A stretch of DNA of 64,000 nt from Symbiodinium sp. CCMP2592 (lineage: Eukaryota > Sar > Dinophyceae > Suessiales > Symbiodiniaceae). Shown here in pieces: positions 42,061-54,929 of the stretch; the stretch's first letter is position 1, and the number at the start of each line of letters is the position of its first letter. A model generated the notes under the pieces. That model did no database searches and was not told the DNA's origin. It was given only the letters and a program-made list of their open reading frames with translations. The stretch lies in contig CAJNDT010005866.1 in assembly GCA_905221615.1 (NCBI GenBank), positions 248,001-312,000 of the forward strand, written 5' to 3'. A program made the translations under genes and the position numbers.

Positions 42061-45000
42061 CGAGTTGGTATGTGGGACGTTGCTTGGGGCAGAGGGACAT
42101 GTTGCTTTGCCGTCGCCTCAGCACTCTGACTGCACGAGTTAACTTAACTGGTGCCAGGCACGCAGTTGTGTCAGATGTTCTGAGCAGGTGCAGTAAACTT
42201 CCCGAACTCCTAGCTGTATTCCTACAGCACTCTGGCGAGAGAAAGTTCATCAGATTGTTATGGGACGTTTGGGAGCAGTGACCGCCATCGCCCTGCCTCT
42301 CTGCTTTTCCGGAGGTCGTCTGCATCGGCCCTAGGAAAATGAAGCAGCATGGCTGCAATGGCGTTTTCATGGGAGTCTTTCGTGATTGATGAAGAACCGT
42401 ATGTGCCATAGCACAACCTCTGTGCCAAATGGTGTTGATAAATGACTGGTTTCATTGTTCAAGGTGTTTGGGTGCGATTCAACAAGAAATCAAGTCTGGC
42501 TCTTGCGACTCCGACTGAACCCCAGAATGAACCACATCCATTCCATAGTGAGAGCCCTATTTAGTTTCAGACTTACAGTCGGCACTGTATTCTTCTGAGA
42601 AGCGAAGACCACCGATGGTTCGGGGTGTACTGCTCAATGAGGCTTCGGGCACTTGAGGTGAAGTGAGAAATTTGTTAAGGGTCGGGGATACAGTTCATGG
42701 CGCAGTGTTTATTCGTTGGCCTGCTGTGCAGAGGGTGTGTTCCTTTCTCCCTACGTGTCGTTTTAATTTAAGAAGACGAGAAGCCTATCCGCAGAGGGTT
42801 GTCTCGCAGGTGAAAGATCATCGGAGCCTGGCTAGTCGCATGCAGCTTCACATCGAGTCCTTTGACTACTGTTGGACGTTCCTTCCCATTCGAGACTGAG
42901 GCTGCTACTCACTGCCATGGCGGCGCTGAGTTCGTCTGCATTTGCGACGAAAGTCCTGGTGAATTCTACCGCTTCCGGAGGAGAGTCTAGGAATCGCGGA
43001 CTTTACCCCTCCAGAGCCGAAAGCGATTTCCTCATAACCAGTGTTGAGCTTTGAGTTGAGTGTGTATGACTGAGGGTTTTGGAACCTTGTGGTTGAGGCA
43101 ACCTAGCCGGCAAGCCTGTGTGCTGCATGGGTTGAGCAATCAGGGTACACCATATAGGACTCCTCCCTTAGCCCAAATTCCGATGTAAAAGCTTGAAACA
43201 TCCGGAAACCCACAACCTGAAACTGCGTCGCGGAAGTCGTGTAATTGAAGATAGAGGTGAGAGATGAAGAACCCTTCTGGCTGCAAGCCTTCCGTCCCCG
43301 TTCCCGGGCTTTAAACCGAGATCCTAGACCCTTCAACTCCTGCCGGTTGAAGTTGTTGGAAGTTCAGAAACATCTGTACGGGCCTGTGGTCCTGCAGTGT
43401 GTGAAGCCCCCACTTGCTTAAGGCTTAATTTCGGTAGCTAGCTGCAGGCCTGTGCGAATACTTGCGAACCCTCCATTGAGCTCCTTATCAACCCCTCGGC
43501 CGCAGTAAAGTGGCAAGCTGCGGCGCAAGCCTTGGCAGGAGCACTGCCAACTTGCAGTGGGACAGAGCCTGGTCAGAATGTGCCGAGTTTCTGGCGTTGG
43601 GGGGTGTTCGGAGTTGAGAAGGGGGGTGTAGGTTGCGGCAATCTAAACCTGACCGCACGAAAATTACAACTCTGCTCTTGGCACCGGCGTTCTTCCTTGA
43701 GTTTTCGTGCTCCGTATCTGGCTTTGCTAGCAGGGGCAGGTAGGGCAGGAGTAGCGGCATGCAGCGGTGTTCCTACTTCTTCTTACTTAAACTTCCATGG
43801 TCGTCATCTGCTGTGAGCTATCACAGCCAACAGAGATGAACCTTGGGACGTCTGAAGACATGACTCCGTACCGTACAGCTCAGGCCAATGGTAACTTCCA
43901 TTTTGTGAGTCCATGAATGAGTCCCTGAAGTGTGATTGACTGGACCCTGATGCCAATGTGGTTCACGTCCTGCAAGGACGACACATGGTAAGATAGCTCC
44001 TGTGCCATGATTCTGGACCATTCTGGATTTACAAGACAGCACATGGCACAGTATCGCTTCTAGGATCTATCCCCAGATATCGAGGCTGCCGTCTCATGCT
44101 CAGTCCTAATCCCCCGAACTGCTGCACCTCGACGTCGCCTCGCGAAGAGCCCCTTACAGCTGAGGAAATCCTCAAAGTAACGCAGAACGATGCCTGGCGA
44201 TGTGATCACTTCAGTGGCGCAGAGAACCAGGATGCTTCTTTGCTGCCAGCTTTCTGGTTCAGGGTTCAACGGGGCCTTTCCTCAGGTTTGTGGCCACACG
44301 CTGTCGCTGGGTTTTCCCACCCGGTGTGCGTTTTCGCGTTCTTAAGATGCCATCGAAGCTTCAGACACCCAGCCCGGGGCATAGCCCCAAGCGCTGGAAT
44401 CCGAAGACCCGAAGCACCCGCCTCTATGACACAGCTATTCCACCCGGCCTGCCATCCGCCCAGATGGCGCATGGAACTTTCCGTTTCGACGGCGAAACGG
44501 ACTTCCGAGAAGCAGAACCCGAAAGCCAAAAGCTGGCAAATGCTGTAAACCCCTTAAGGTTAGAAGCACCATGACCGACCTCAGGAAGGAAAATGCACGG
44601 AGAAGTACCAGAAGCAAAGCAGTGTTGTCACCGGCAAGGCAGGATCCCATAATGATGTGTTGGGAATCCGGCATAAGAGAGTTTGCTTGAGGTGCTTGTT
44701 CTGATGGGGCATCGAGTATTCAGAGTCGAAGAGGTCTATGCCTGCTTCACATGCTGATTCCTCGGTCCAGGTTGGTAGGTTCTCAAGGCGCGCAATACCC
44801 CTGACTTGCGAAACCCTCTGCCCTGATGCGTATTCTTTGTCAGTTCTATTGGGCTCTGGCTTTGGGAAACGACTCTTTGGGATCTTTTGGATAGGCGCCG
44901 GACGTTCTTTTGCGCGTGCACATCTCAAGCCTCTGTTGTGGATCCGGTTCAGGGTTTGTGATTTCGAGTTCGGCTGAGGGTTTGGGGCTCATGTCGGATT

Positions 45001-45600
45001 TTCGCTGGGCTCGCCAGCCCAGCGAAGACTCTAAAAAAGCATCAGTGCCAACTCCTTGCGAACACCTCCGGAAACCCCTCGAGGGGAAGCCCGCCTCAAT
45101 GCCATGCAAACCCTTGTTGAAGTACTCTGAAAGCCAAAAGCCTAGGCCTAAAGTCCTTAAGGGACCCTGTAGCAGGACCTGTTCTTCCAGTGTCAGCCGA
45201 AGAAGGCAGGCCTCCGCTTCTCAGCTTGGAATCTGAAGCGGCGGAGTGCAGGTCTCGCAGGCTTGGGCTCCACTTGTGGCCCAAAAGACCTGCCTTTTCG
45301 AGGAACCACGTATACAGTAACCGTAATAAGGAACTAGCCCTACAAAGGTAGGTCATTTTCGGCTACAGGCAGGGCTTCCGGATTCCGTCTTGCCAGCCTC
45401 GGGCCCCAAACTCTGGCAAGCCTCAGTAGGACTTGTCCCGAGCCCTCCTTGCGCAGCATCCAAGGCAAGTTTAACTGCGTCACGGGCCCGCAGTGCAGCC
45501 CTCGCTAGCTCGTGGCACCCCGGCGCAGTTGAAGATTTTTTGGCATGGCACGCTGTGGGGCATGTGTGTCAATGTGAACTCTTTCGGCTGAGAGGACTGC
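40026..45600. other. No supported gene; GA and CT microsatellites
   Basis: (GA)n at about 41231-41274 and 41889-41913, and (CT)n at about 42033-42058. Several unmatched open frames of 60-150 codons occur (for example 41343-41756, 42663-42899, 44096-44548), and other frames in the same places are open too. Confidence 0.45.
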
Positions 45601-45608
45601 AAACGGTG

Positions 45609-45653
<45 letters not shown>
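45609..45653. repeat. (GA)n microsatellite upstream of the SWEET gene
   Basis: About 18 GA units ending in GACAGAGACAGAGACAC, roughly 100 bp before the SWEET start codon. Confidence 0.95.
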
Positions 45654-45657
<4 letters not shown>

Positions 45658-45748
45658 CATTGTCAGAGGCTTGGAGTGGCTTGGCCTCGGCTCGAGTCTT
45701 CTCCCGCCTCCGATCGCTGCTGTTGCCCCCCCGCCCCGGACCCTCGCC

Positions 45749-46681
45749 ATGTTTGCAGACCTAGTCTTGGAGTCGCTGGCAACTTGCCTAGCTTTCTTCT
45801 TCATGACTTCCCCCTTGACTCAAGCGATTGACGTCATCAGAACACCCGCAAAAGTGAAGCACGTCAACCCGGTGAATCTCCTGGGCTTCTTGCTGAACTG
45901 CGTGACCCAGCTAGGCTACGGGATCTTTATGCCAATACCCCCAATGATCCGATGCAATGCCTACGGCGTCGCCGTAGGACTTTTCAGCATCGCGACCTGT
46001 TGGTATTTCGCTCTAAAGAATGCGAGTGCAGAGCGGTGGAACATGAAGGCCTGCGTTGGCACCATATCGGTTTGCGCATTATCTGGCTTGATCTTTGCAT
46101 ATGCTGGGCTGGGGGGTGGAGGGGCCGCCGCGAGGGTTGGTAGTCTCGGCATCCTTGTGTCTATCATCATGTATGCGGCTCCCCTCTCAGTCTTGCGGGA
46201 GGTTCTTCAAACAAAATCTTCGAAGGCCTTGCCGGGGTCACAAATCTTCATGGGTTTCCTGAACAGCCTTTGCTGGTTCGCTGTGGGCATTCGCCGTCAG
46301 AAGATACCGGTCTGGGTTCCCAACGTGATCGGCATGCTCCTGTCACTCGCGCAGCTGGCGCTGATCTTGAAGTTCCCAGACAGTGCAGAGCATGGCATCG
46401 AGGAGCGAAGACAGGAGTCGCTCCTTCCTGTCGCAGTAAGCTTCCAGAATGACGCGTCCAGCGGGAAGGACTGGCAAGGTACCAGACCAGAGCGATACAG
46501 TTTGGGGGATCCAGGAGAATGCCGTCGAGTAAGAGGAGAAGCAGTTTGTACAGCTCTGGGGCCTTTGCGTAGTGTGAGGAGATGCAGAGGCGTCACTTAT
46601 CGACTGTGCTTGTTCTTTTTGTGTCGTCTGTGTTTGTGTTCTGTCTCTCTCGAAACCGTCAAGCGAGTCCGCTTCCTGTAA
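45749..46681 (+). CDS. SWEET: SWEET-family sugar transporter, single exon
   Basis: SWEETs are membrane proteins that move sugars such as glucose or sucrose down their gradient. The frame opens earlier (45671), but the ATG at 45749 starts just before the first membrane segment, giving 310 residues. Two MtN3/saliva repeats are visible. The first (~5-93) has Pro22 in a TSPL context and NAYG at 70-73. The second (~130-212) has YAAPL 142-146, the QTKSSKALP loop 154-162, Asn172, Trp176 and PNVIG 191-195. Seven membrane segments fit the family. The ~100-residue tail is polar, then Cys/Leu-rich, and is not conserved in SWEETs as far as I know. It might be partly intronic if a donor lies near 46430. 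In symbiotic dinoflagellates such carriers are candidates for sugar export; that role is inference. Confidence 0.9.
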   Translation: MFADLVLESLATCLAFFFMTSPLTQAIDVIRTPAKVKHVNPVNLLGFLLNCVTQLGYGIFMPIPPMIRCNAYGVAVGLFSIATCWYFALKNASAERWNMKACVGTISVCALSGLIFAYAGLGGGGAAARVGSLGILVSIIMYAAPLSVLREVLQTKSSKALPGSQIFMGFLNSLCWFAVGIRRQKIPVWVPNVIGMLLSLAQLALILKFPDSAEHGIEERRQESLLPVAVSFQNDASSGKDWQGTRPERYSLGDPGECRRVRGEAVCTALGPLRSVRRCRGVTYRLCLFFLCRLCLCSVSLETVKRVRFL

Positions 46682-46956
46682 GGACGCTTAGAGGACCTTA
46701 CACAGGACTTCCAGATCCTTCGATCTGAATTGACAGCCCCTAAGGAGTATGCCCCCGCCCCCCGCCCCCTCACATCGCTGTACAGAACAAAAGATCTGGA
46801 CAGGTGTACAGCCCAAGTATGGGCTCCGGGTGCATGGCTCGTAAGTTCGCAATCTTCTTTCCACATTAGAAGCTTCATCGGGTCGTGTGAGTTGTCAGTA
46901 TGGACCAGCACCCCCGCCCCGACATTCACAAGCAACAGCCTAGACTTTAATTGTGG

Positions 46957-47066
46957 ATATGGGAGTTTCCGAAAATAAGGGACCCTAATGTAGTACCCCA
47001 AATAGTAGGATCCTTTTTATAGGGACCCCAAAATAAGGTACCCCTAATATTCGGAAACTCCCATAT
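46957..47066. mobile_element. MITE-like hairpin, family E copy 2
   Basis: 110 bp, 276 bp after the SWEET stop. ATATGGGAGTTTCCGAA at the left pairs with TTCGGAAACTCCCATAT at the right. The interior (GGTACC, AGGATCC) matches copy 1 at 38955. Confidence 0.85.
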
Positions 47067-47717
47067 AGAGACTCGCAAAGTCGCGTGGCTCTTTCTTGGG
47101 TCGACTCTTGAGCCCTGCCAATCCAATACATTCGAACACTAGGTTCCTGAGTAGTACCCTTCTGCCCTTTTGATCTTGGGGCCCCCTTATCAAAGCCGAA
47201 GTAGTAGGGGAAAGGGTGCCCTTATTACCATATACAGGGGCCACGCAGGAACCTAGAATACCCTCGGGGCCAGACTGAGTCGAGTTTCCTCTCTCCGCCG
47301 CAGGCGCAAATAGATGACTTCTGGGTTGCTTTGTATGACTGGCCGTCGCGGCGCGTGAGCCGTAATTCAATAGCAATACTATAGTGGTAATAATAATATG
47401 TTGCTAATAATCGTAGTAAGATAATCATATAGCTGTGCGATTCATGGTGATGGCGCCGCAGGTGTTTCGTTTTAGAGTTTAGTGTTGCGATGTTTCGGAT
47501 TTAGGGATTAGGGTTTAGGGATGTTCAGGGTTGTTCCGGGCTTGTAGGGTTCCGGGCTGTTAGGCTTTTGGGGTTTGTTCTGCGGGGTTAGAGCTTTAGG
47601 GTCTCAGGGTTGACGTCACGTTGCCTAGGGTCAGATTCCCGCGGTCAGGGGCCCACCCGCTGCTTTTGTCAGGGATATGAAAACAGAGATAGCTTGAGAG
47701 TCCTGACGGCTACTGCC

Positions 47718-47778
47718 CTCCGTCTCTTTCTCTCTGTCTCTCTCTCTCTGTCTCTCTCTTTCTCGCTCTCTCTCTCAC

Positions 47779-47822
<44 letters not shown>
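47718..47822. repeat. (CT)n microsatellite
   Basis: About 100 bp of CTCTCT with TTTCT interruptions. Confidence 0.95.
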
Positions 47823-47825
<3 letters not shown>

Positions 47826-50800
47826 GACACCCGCGATCCCTAAAGCCTACACCTACACCTGAAACTTTCGAGCCGAAACTCTACGCCTCGGAAACCCCAA
47901 ACTCCTACACCCTAAACCGATGCATGCAAGCATGTGTGTATGAATGTATGGATGTATGTCTGGATGCAATTGTGCATGTCTCTGTCTGTGCATGCCAGGA
48001 TGCCTGCACTTTGTAATGGTAGTGGTGTTGGTAGTTCTAATGGCAGTGTAAGCACAAGCGCAATTAGAGCGTCCATGCGTTGTGTATGTGTGGCATGATG
48101 AGGCGACATCTTCAACCAAGTGGAAAGAGATCCGCATCCAGCCACAATGACATTGGAAGCTGATTAACATCACCAGAGTCCAGAAACTCTGAATTTCGAA
48201 GCCCCGAAAAGCTTCTCCAGGGATGCTTTGTGCCGTCCTCTGAGCTCGGAGCAAGAAGACTTCCAGCTGAGAGCAGCAAAGATGAGTCGTGGATAGCGCT
48301 CTTGTGTGCAAAAGATATTCTGCATTGCTGTCGATGTTGAATTGGTGCTGTCTGCAGCTTGCATGGTGCAGTGCTGTAGGGGCTTTGGGAGGGGTGGTGG
48401 TCGGAATGCAGGGTTGTAGGAGCAGACACTGCTGCTGCTGCTGCATCTTTATGCTGTGCCCGATAGCAAGCTTCGAAGCAGGTCTGGCCGCGAAGGCAAG
48501 CAAGACCGGTCTGGCCCTTGAGTGCTGCACAGGCTGCGAGCTGGTCTTGAGGTCAAGCATTGGGGCGACCTCTGTGCAAGGAATTCACATGAGGTCATCG
48601 ACCGAGCCAGTAGGAGAAATGCCCCTCGAGGGTAGACGCCCCGAGGCCCTTTCGCCCTGGGCTTGTAAGTCTTCCAGCTTGGTGGGTGTTGGTACGTTCC
48701 AAGAAAAGCTTCGCAGTCAGCAAGGAGCTGCGAGCTTTCCTCAAGACTGATTGCAGGCGATGGATTCTGCAGGGTTTGGGGTTCAGGGCCCTTTTCTGGA
48801 CTACTGTCTTGACCTTACCAGGCAGATCTTGAGCTGACTCCTGCAACCCGTTTCCCACAGGAGCAATGCCCGGTCCTAAACCGTTACAACCTAAACCCTA
48901 AACCCTAAACCCCTACAAGTCCCACCATTGGTTCATGGAAGTTTGACTCATCTGAAGAATCGTTTGGATTTTCTGTGCGGTCTGGAGGACAGGCTTTTCC
49001 CAAGCCAATGGCATCCTGACGGGGGCTGCAAAGTATACGATCTCGAGGAGTCTTCTTCTTGGGCCCCCGGTTCAGTCCCCGTGAACCCTCGTCCGATGAT
49101 GCAGTTGGACCTGTGGGCATGTCTCACGAAGCCCGCAAGCTTAGGTTCTACGCCATCAAGCTCCATCTGGACTTGTCGGCCCTGATCATCGCAGCGAAGC
49201 GCTTGGAACCTGCTATCAAGACTTGGCGTCATGTCCTGCATAATTAGGATGCTTGTCCTATGTGATGCCTATTTTAGGGGTTTAGGGTTTAGGGTAACTA
49301 TACAGCATATACAGCTATGTTACAAGCCATGTCACAGCATACCCGAGAAGGTCGCTCTGGTGGCCCGGGTCTTCTAGCAAGAGCAATCAGAATCAAAGCA
49401 CGAATGACATGGCTGACAATAAGATTTCTCTATCTGCCGTAACAATACTCATGCAGCACTTCCAGGAATATGGATGTACTATGCTGCAGTGGCTTAGATA
49501 GTGGTAAAAGACCTAGCAACTAGTACTTCCCTGCATATTGCTCTGCTTCTAGTGGAATTCTTGTCTCATGTTCCGGAACTGAGAGTGAGAGTTCTGAGGA
49601 TTCAGTTGAGGTTTCCGGGGTACAGTTCCAGAGGAGCAAGACAGTGGAGACAGAATGGAACTACGAAAGGACACCTTGAAAGACGGTGCCATGAGTCCGG
49701 CTTTTTGGGCACAGGTCCGCAGTTCCCATTCGTCGCCCCCGGGCATTCCCAAACTCTAGGGCCCCAGCACGGCAAAGCAAGAAGCAGAACCCGAGCCAAC
49801 CAACCCTGAAGCCTGAAGCCCTAACACCCGAAATCCGAAAAGAACCCCAACAGGCCAAAACAACCACAACTGCAAGCTACCGCCAACGTCCCCCCAACAT
49901 CCTGCAACTGACAGATGAAACAACATGCGAGGCAGTTTTGTGGTCCATCCCGCTGCACAAAGCGGCCACGGCCTCAACTCAGATCTCGTTGCCGGGTCGT
50001 ACATAGTGATCGTTGGTGTGGCGGGCGTCTGGACATGGCTCCGAGCGTCGGGCTCAGCGGCCTTGAGCAAAACTCTTGTCGCCAATGCTCCTTCCACGAT
50101 TCAAGATAGGAACAAACGCAGTAGGTTTGCCGGGTAAATGTAGTTGATGTATGTTGATGTTCGCCAACACTCCTGCCAGAATGTCATGATCATATGGAAA
50201 TATCGTATGTTGTTGTTCGCACGCGGCTTCGCCTTCACATGCAGGGACGCGCACGCTCTGCGATCTTCTCTGCCTTGGACGCTACTTTCTCGTCTCTATC
50301 ACGAGTGGGGTGGTGGCGTGTAGCGGTGCGTGGATTTCATTTCTATTGAACTGGCTGTCATGTAATGCAGAGAGGCGCAATATATCTATACATCCATCTC
50401 TATCCCGAGCCAAGATTCTGGGATTTTGGCTAGGTATTTCTACCATTCCCAAGCGGCAGATCAAGATTTAGGGGCTTGTAAACAGTATGCGGAGCAACAG
50501 ATGAACTCTGCTCTGCGCCGTCCCTGCGCGGGTAGCATTTCGGGGTTTAGGGCCTTTTCAGTAGCGTAGGATCTGGCGTGTGGGGTTTTGTCGTTTCTCG
50601 GGTTTCTTGTAATCCGACACTACGACATGAGACCGAACACGGTACAAATATTCCTGGCAACTAGACAAACCAGCGTTGGAACGACTAAGTCTTCAAGGAA
50701 CGACAGGGGCTAGAGTTCATGGATGCTTTAGACATTAAGCCCTAGGTTCCCAGATATGGGGGTCGCCATAGCTGGAGATGTAACTGCCTCTTGAAGGCCC

Positions 50801-52345
50801 AAAGCGCGGTGGTATACTGGTCCCGAAGTTGAGAAACCCCAAAACTCGACCTCTTCTGCAACCCCCGAAACCCCCAAAAAACCATAACACCACGACATGC
50901 AATAAGCCACGTGTCGCTTGATTGGAGTTTCGACCCTCCCTTTCTGGAGTGGGAGGCCTTGTTCAGGGACTTCATGCTCAAGTGGGAGCGGAGCGAGGCA
51001 GCATCGTTGCCTTGAAGGGGCCCAATCCGATGCGAGGGAATTAGGGTTCAGGGTTCAGGGTTTAGGACTCTATGCCCTAAACCCTAAGCCTCCAGACACT
51101 TTAGGCTTCAGGTGCTGTCAGGGGGTTAAGGTTGGGTGGTCAAGGCTACAAGGAACTGTGGACTGAAGTGTTTTCTCGGGGCGGAAGGGTCCTTTTGTGC
51201 ATTTGGGCTTTGATGATTATTTCTTTTTATTTTTTGCGCAAACAAAGGACTCCGTACCCATATAGGGCTTCAGAGCTCAGGGCCTGCATGCTTGGCTACA
51301 CCCTTAAACCCAAGCTCTACAGGCCTGAACGGCTTAGGGAGATCATGGTTCCGGGCTTGAGAGGCTTCAGGGTTCAAGGCTTGTTTTGATGCTGCCGAGA
51401 GGCTTGTGTGTTTGGTGGCATCGGGGCCCTTGGGCTTCTGGGGCTTCATGGCTGTGCAACACAGAAGAGAAAGCCAGTCAACTTTAAGGCTTTGAAGCTC
51501 GCAGTTGAGGGGCAGGGCAGACAGGCCGTGCGGTTTTCCGGGGTGGAGGCTTCAGGAGCTCGAGGACAGCAATGTTGAAAGGCCCAACCAACCACTCCAC
51601 AAGCCTTAGTTCTACCTGGTGTAGATGGAGTTGAACTACGGGCCGCATGTGCCATGCTTGATGCAAGAGCAAGGGGCCTGTGATCTGCGCTGCACGACAA
51701 AGCTTTAATCCTAAATCCCTGAGAGCCAATAGATGTAACCTCGAACTCCACACGGCAGTCTAGATCCCGAGCCTTAAACACAGAAATTGAATCCTCATCA
51801 CAGATCAAGCGGTCCCCGGCAGCTGCGGATGATACTACCAGGTCACTACCATACAGTACCAATGCCGCAACCCACCAGCAAACCTTCGACCCTGACACAC
51901 ACACAAATACGTACATACATACATACATTTTTACAGATATACGTATATGCATATGTATACATACATACATATAGACATATCGACACACAGACATATAATA
52001 TACATATAATATACATATAATATACATATAACATACATACCTATACAGCTGTACATGTAAACATATAGACATACATACATACATATATACATACGTACGT
52101 ATGTAAATACGTACATACATTCCATGCCTGCATACATGCAGCTTACATGCATGCATATGCATATGATGTGTACCTACATATACCTACATAGAAATATATA
52201 TATATATATATATGTATCTTTACATGTGCTATACTATTACATAACCACATTCCCGAAGCGGTTCAGGCATGGTTTGGCGACTGGGGTATACACCAGTCTT
52301 GCCAGCTCGTATTGGATTAGGGACAGGTTGTGGGTTTGATTGGCT
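47823..52345. other. No firmly supported gene
   Basis: A 235-codon minus frame (47853-48560) includes His/Thr- and Gln-rich low-complexity parts and matches nothing I know. A TTTAGGG array lies near 49275. An ACAT / ATAC microsatellite fills about 51895-52215. Confidence 0.45.
49925..50133 (+). CDS. Candidate first exon, small membrane-type peptide
   Basis: ATG at 49925 opens about 69 codons ending at a GTAAAT donor (50134). One hydrophobic stretch (YIVIVGVAGVWTWL) could span a membrane. A possible next exon follows an AG near 50242. No family match. Confidence 0.3.
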
Positions 52346-52440
52346 TACCCAGAGGCTCCATAGTAGTTCCTTTTTGGGATTACCTTAGAGGATCGTATAT
52401 ATGAGCCCCAAATAGGAACTACTTTGGAGCCTTAGGGTAA
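52346..52440. mobile_element. MITE-like hairpin, family H
   Basis: GGCTCCATAGTAGTTCC (52354-52370) pairs with GGAACTACTTTGGAGCC (52415-52431) with one mismatch, and TTACCC / GGGTAA extends the arms outward. The interior TTTTTGGGATTACCTTAGAG is related to families G and E. Confidence 0.75.
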
Positions 52441-54827
52441 TGCCGGGACTTTGCGGCAAGCTGACTTGTGAGTTCTGCGACTGGCCAAGGACGCACGAAT
52501 CACAGTGGCAATCTGTCTGACCGTATATTTTCGTGTGTCGCAGGAAGCAGGAGTCTTCCTTCAAGCCACCAATTTCGGAGGTCCTGCTATGCCCAAATTT
52601 TACCACTAATTTGAAGACCTGGGGCTCCTCGTGCTACGCCAGGTCCGTAATGGTCGTGGTGATGGTGGCACATGGCTGGGCAGCAGGCATGCAGGGTTTT
52701 GGGTTTAAGATGCTTTTCCTCTATGGTTTCTTGTTGAGAGTCTTCTGACCGCAAAACTGCATCTCTACTGGGACGATGGTGTGTTTGTTGTTCAACGCGG
52801 GAGCTCCGTGTGGAACTCAAGCCGAAAGTGCTGTTCATGAGTTACGGGCGCATCATGTAGCAATGTTGCCGGAGATAATGCTAGCCAGTGCTATAACGGA
52901 GACATGATACGTTGTTGAGGTTAAACGTTTCGTGGCTTCATTCCGCTGCAGCCCATAGATATGCGGAGGTTTCAGGTGATCGGAAGGAATCTGAAACGCG
53001 TTTTGGATTTCCCCAAGACCAGAGTTAGTCATCTCCAAACCCAGAACCGCTCGGGGTTAGCAAGGACTTATCACGCGGGAGTTCTCGACCGTGATCAGAT
53101 CTATCCTCCAAACGCTGGCTTCGACCTCGGGTTCAAGCATGTCTGATTTCTCTGAGCTTCCGTCCATTATCGTTTTCAGGACCACAGTCTTTGGTTATGC
53201 GAGGACACGGTAATTTAGAACAACACCGAAACAGCGCAGGTGCTGAACCCACCCCTTTCTTTTCTGGGTAGGACCCTCACTCTTAGGTCCCCGTGTCGGA
53301 GTGTTGAGTTCGAAGAATTTCTACAATTTTAAAGCTAAGGTTGGCGGGGGATGTAAATGTAAATACCTGTTGGTCGCGGATGCTTGAAGTCCGAGCTTCG
53401 GTGTTCACGGTGGAAGGTCGGAGTGGATGCTCGGTTGCCGTTTCGTCTATGTCTGGATCTCTGTCGGTGGCGCTGGAACTAGGGGAGTTTGGCGTGTGAT
53501 CCAGCAGTTGCATATTGAGCACAATGCCCTGCACTGCGAGGCAGACCCCTCTCTGCAGCAGAGGGCATCAGGGCTGTTGCTTATGAGCTAGGTTTGAATG
53601 CTGAAGCTCAGAGTCTTAGCCCAAGGTGCTCCACTGCATAGAGCCCATTCCCTTGAGAATCCTGCGAGCCACTGGAAGCAACAATTCTCTCGGCTTTCGG
53701 CCGTCTAAGGCACTGATCACAGTATTTCTGCTCGGCTGGGGCCCTTGAAGACTCTAGTGTCACCATCTCTTACGGGTGTAAAGTTGAGGGTTTAAGATTC
53801 GGTGGTCGGTGGGGTGGAGGGTTTCGTGTCAGCTTCAGTTTTGTTTGGACGGGATGAAGACTGTATGCATTCGCATCCTGGGAGGCCGAAATAAGACGCA
53901 GCAAGCGGCACCATACTATGGTAAACACAAAACCCTAAACCCTACTACAACACCCTAAGCTCCAGAGTTTAAAGACTCAGCCCACCGTCCACTCACTTGC
54001 AGGGCTCAAGGTTTTTCTACAACTTCTCAGAGGATTTGGAGCTCGAGGGGGGGATTCGTCTCTGCACTCTAGGGCTTCAGGGCCGGAAGGTGTAGCCTTT
54101 ATGGTTCGTATCCCAAAAAGTGTAAACTGTATCCAGGGCCCAGGCATGGGAGTTTGGGGGGGAGCTCCGCATGGGTGTATCTTGAGTTCAGGTTTTCACC
54201 GTAGTTGAGGGTGGCCTCATCAAACTCAGAGGGCCAAGCCAACGTGGTGGAGGTCTCCCTCATATCGGGGTACTGCTTATTGAGGCCTAGTGTCATTGTT
54301 GCTTTTTTTGATATTGGTAACTTTATATGTATGCCTTGAGGTTGCGCTTCTTATTGTTACTAGTGCTGTTATTGTTTGTTGTTGCCGTTGCCGTTGCTGT
54401 TATGGTTGCTGTTGCTGATATTAGCATTGTTATTCGTTGTATTGTTGTTTTAACTGTGATGGTTACTATGCTCCATGTCCAGACCCTACGAAGAAGTACG
54501 AACCATCGCAAGAACCGAAACCCAGGCTTGAAACCGCCCAAGAACTCCCTGGATCTACGGGGTTCAGGGCCACTTTAGAGAGCTTGACCCTCCATGCGAA
54601 AGCCGAAGGGAAGCTCGCAAGCCTGCCCCCCTAAACCCTGATAAACCATAAACCCTAAACCCTCAAAAAAGAAAACTAAACCCTAAACCATAAATTCTAA
54701 ACCCTAAACCCGAAACGCAGGTGATCCTCTTCGTGGCAACCGGGACCATTTTGTGAGTCGGTCGGCCGGGGCTCTCGGCAGAGAGGGCGTGGTTCAGGTC
54801 GGCTGTGGCTTTTGAGGCTTAGGATGT
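52441..54827. other. No supported gene
   Basis: Unmatched open frames only. At 52961-53143 two frames are open together. Mixed CCCTAAA words lie at about 54630-54715. Confidence 0.45.
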
Positions 54828-54929
54828 GGGTGGTTGTCAAAATTACGGTACCTTTTGGGGTCCATAATATCATTCGGCGCCTATTATTTAGGGTACCCGA
54901 AAAGGGACCTTAATTTTGACAACTACCCA
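54828..54929. mobile_element. MITE-like hairpin, family F
   Basis: About 100 bp. GGGTGGTTGTCAAAATTA at the left pairs with TAATTTTGACAACTACCC at the right with one mismatch. GGTACC and GGGTACC words inside resemble family E. Confidence 0.75.

Noticed and set aside
47853-48560. 235-codon minus-strand frame
   Set aside because: Contains low-complexity Gln and Thr/His runs, overlaps a plus frame of 153 codons, and matches no family.
52961-53143. Ribosomal-protein-like start (RRFQVIGR)
   Set aside because: Only eight residues recall eL20. The sequence then diverges, and a second frame is equally open.
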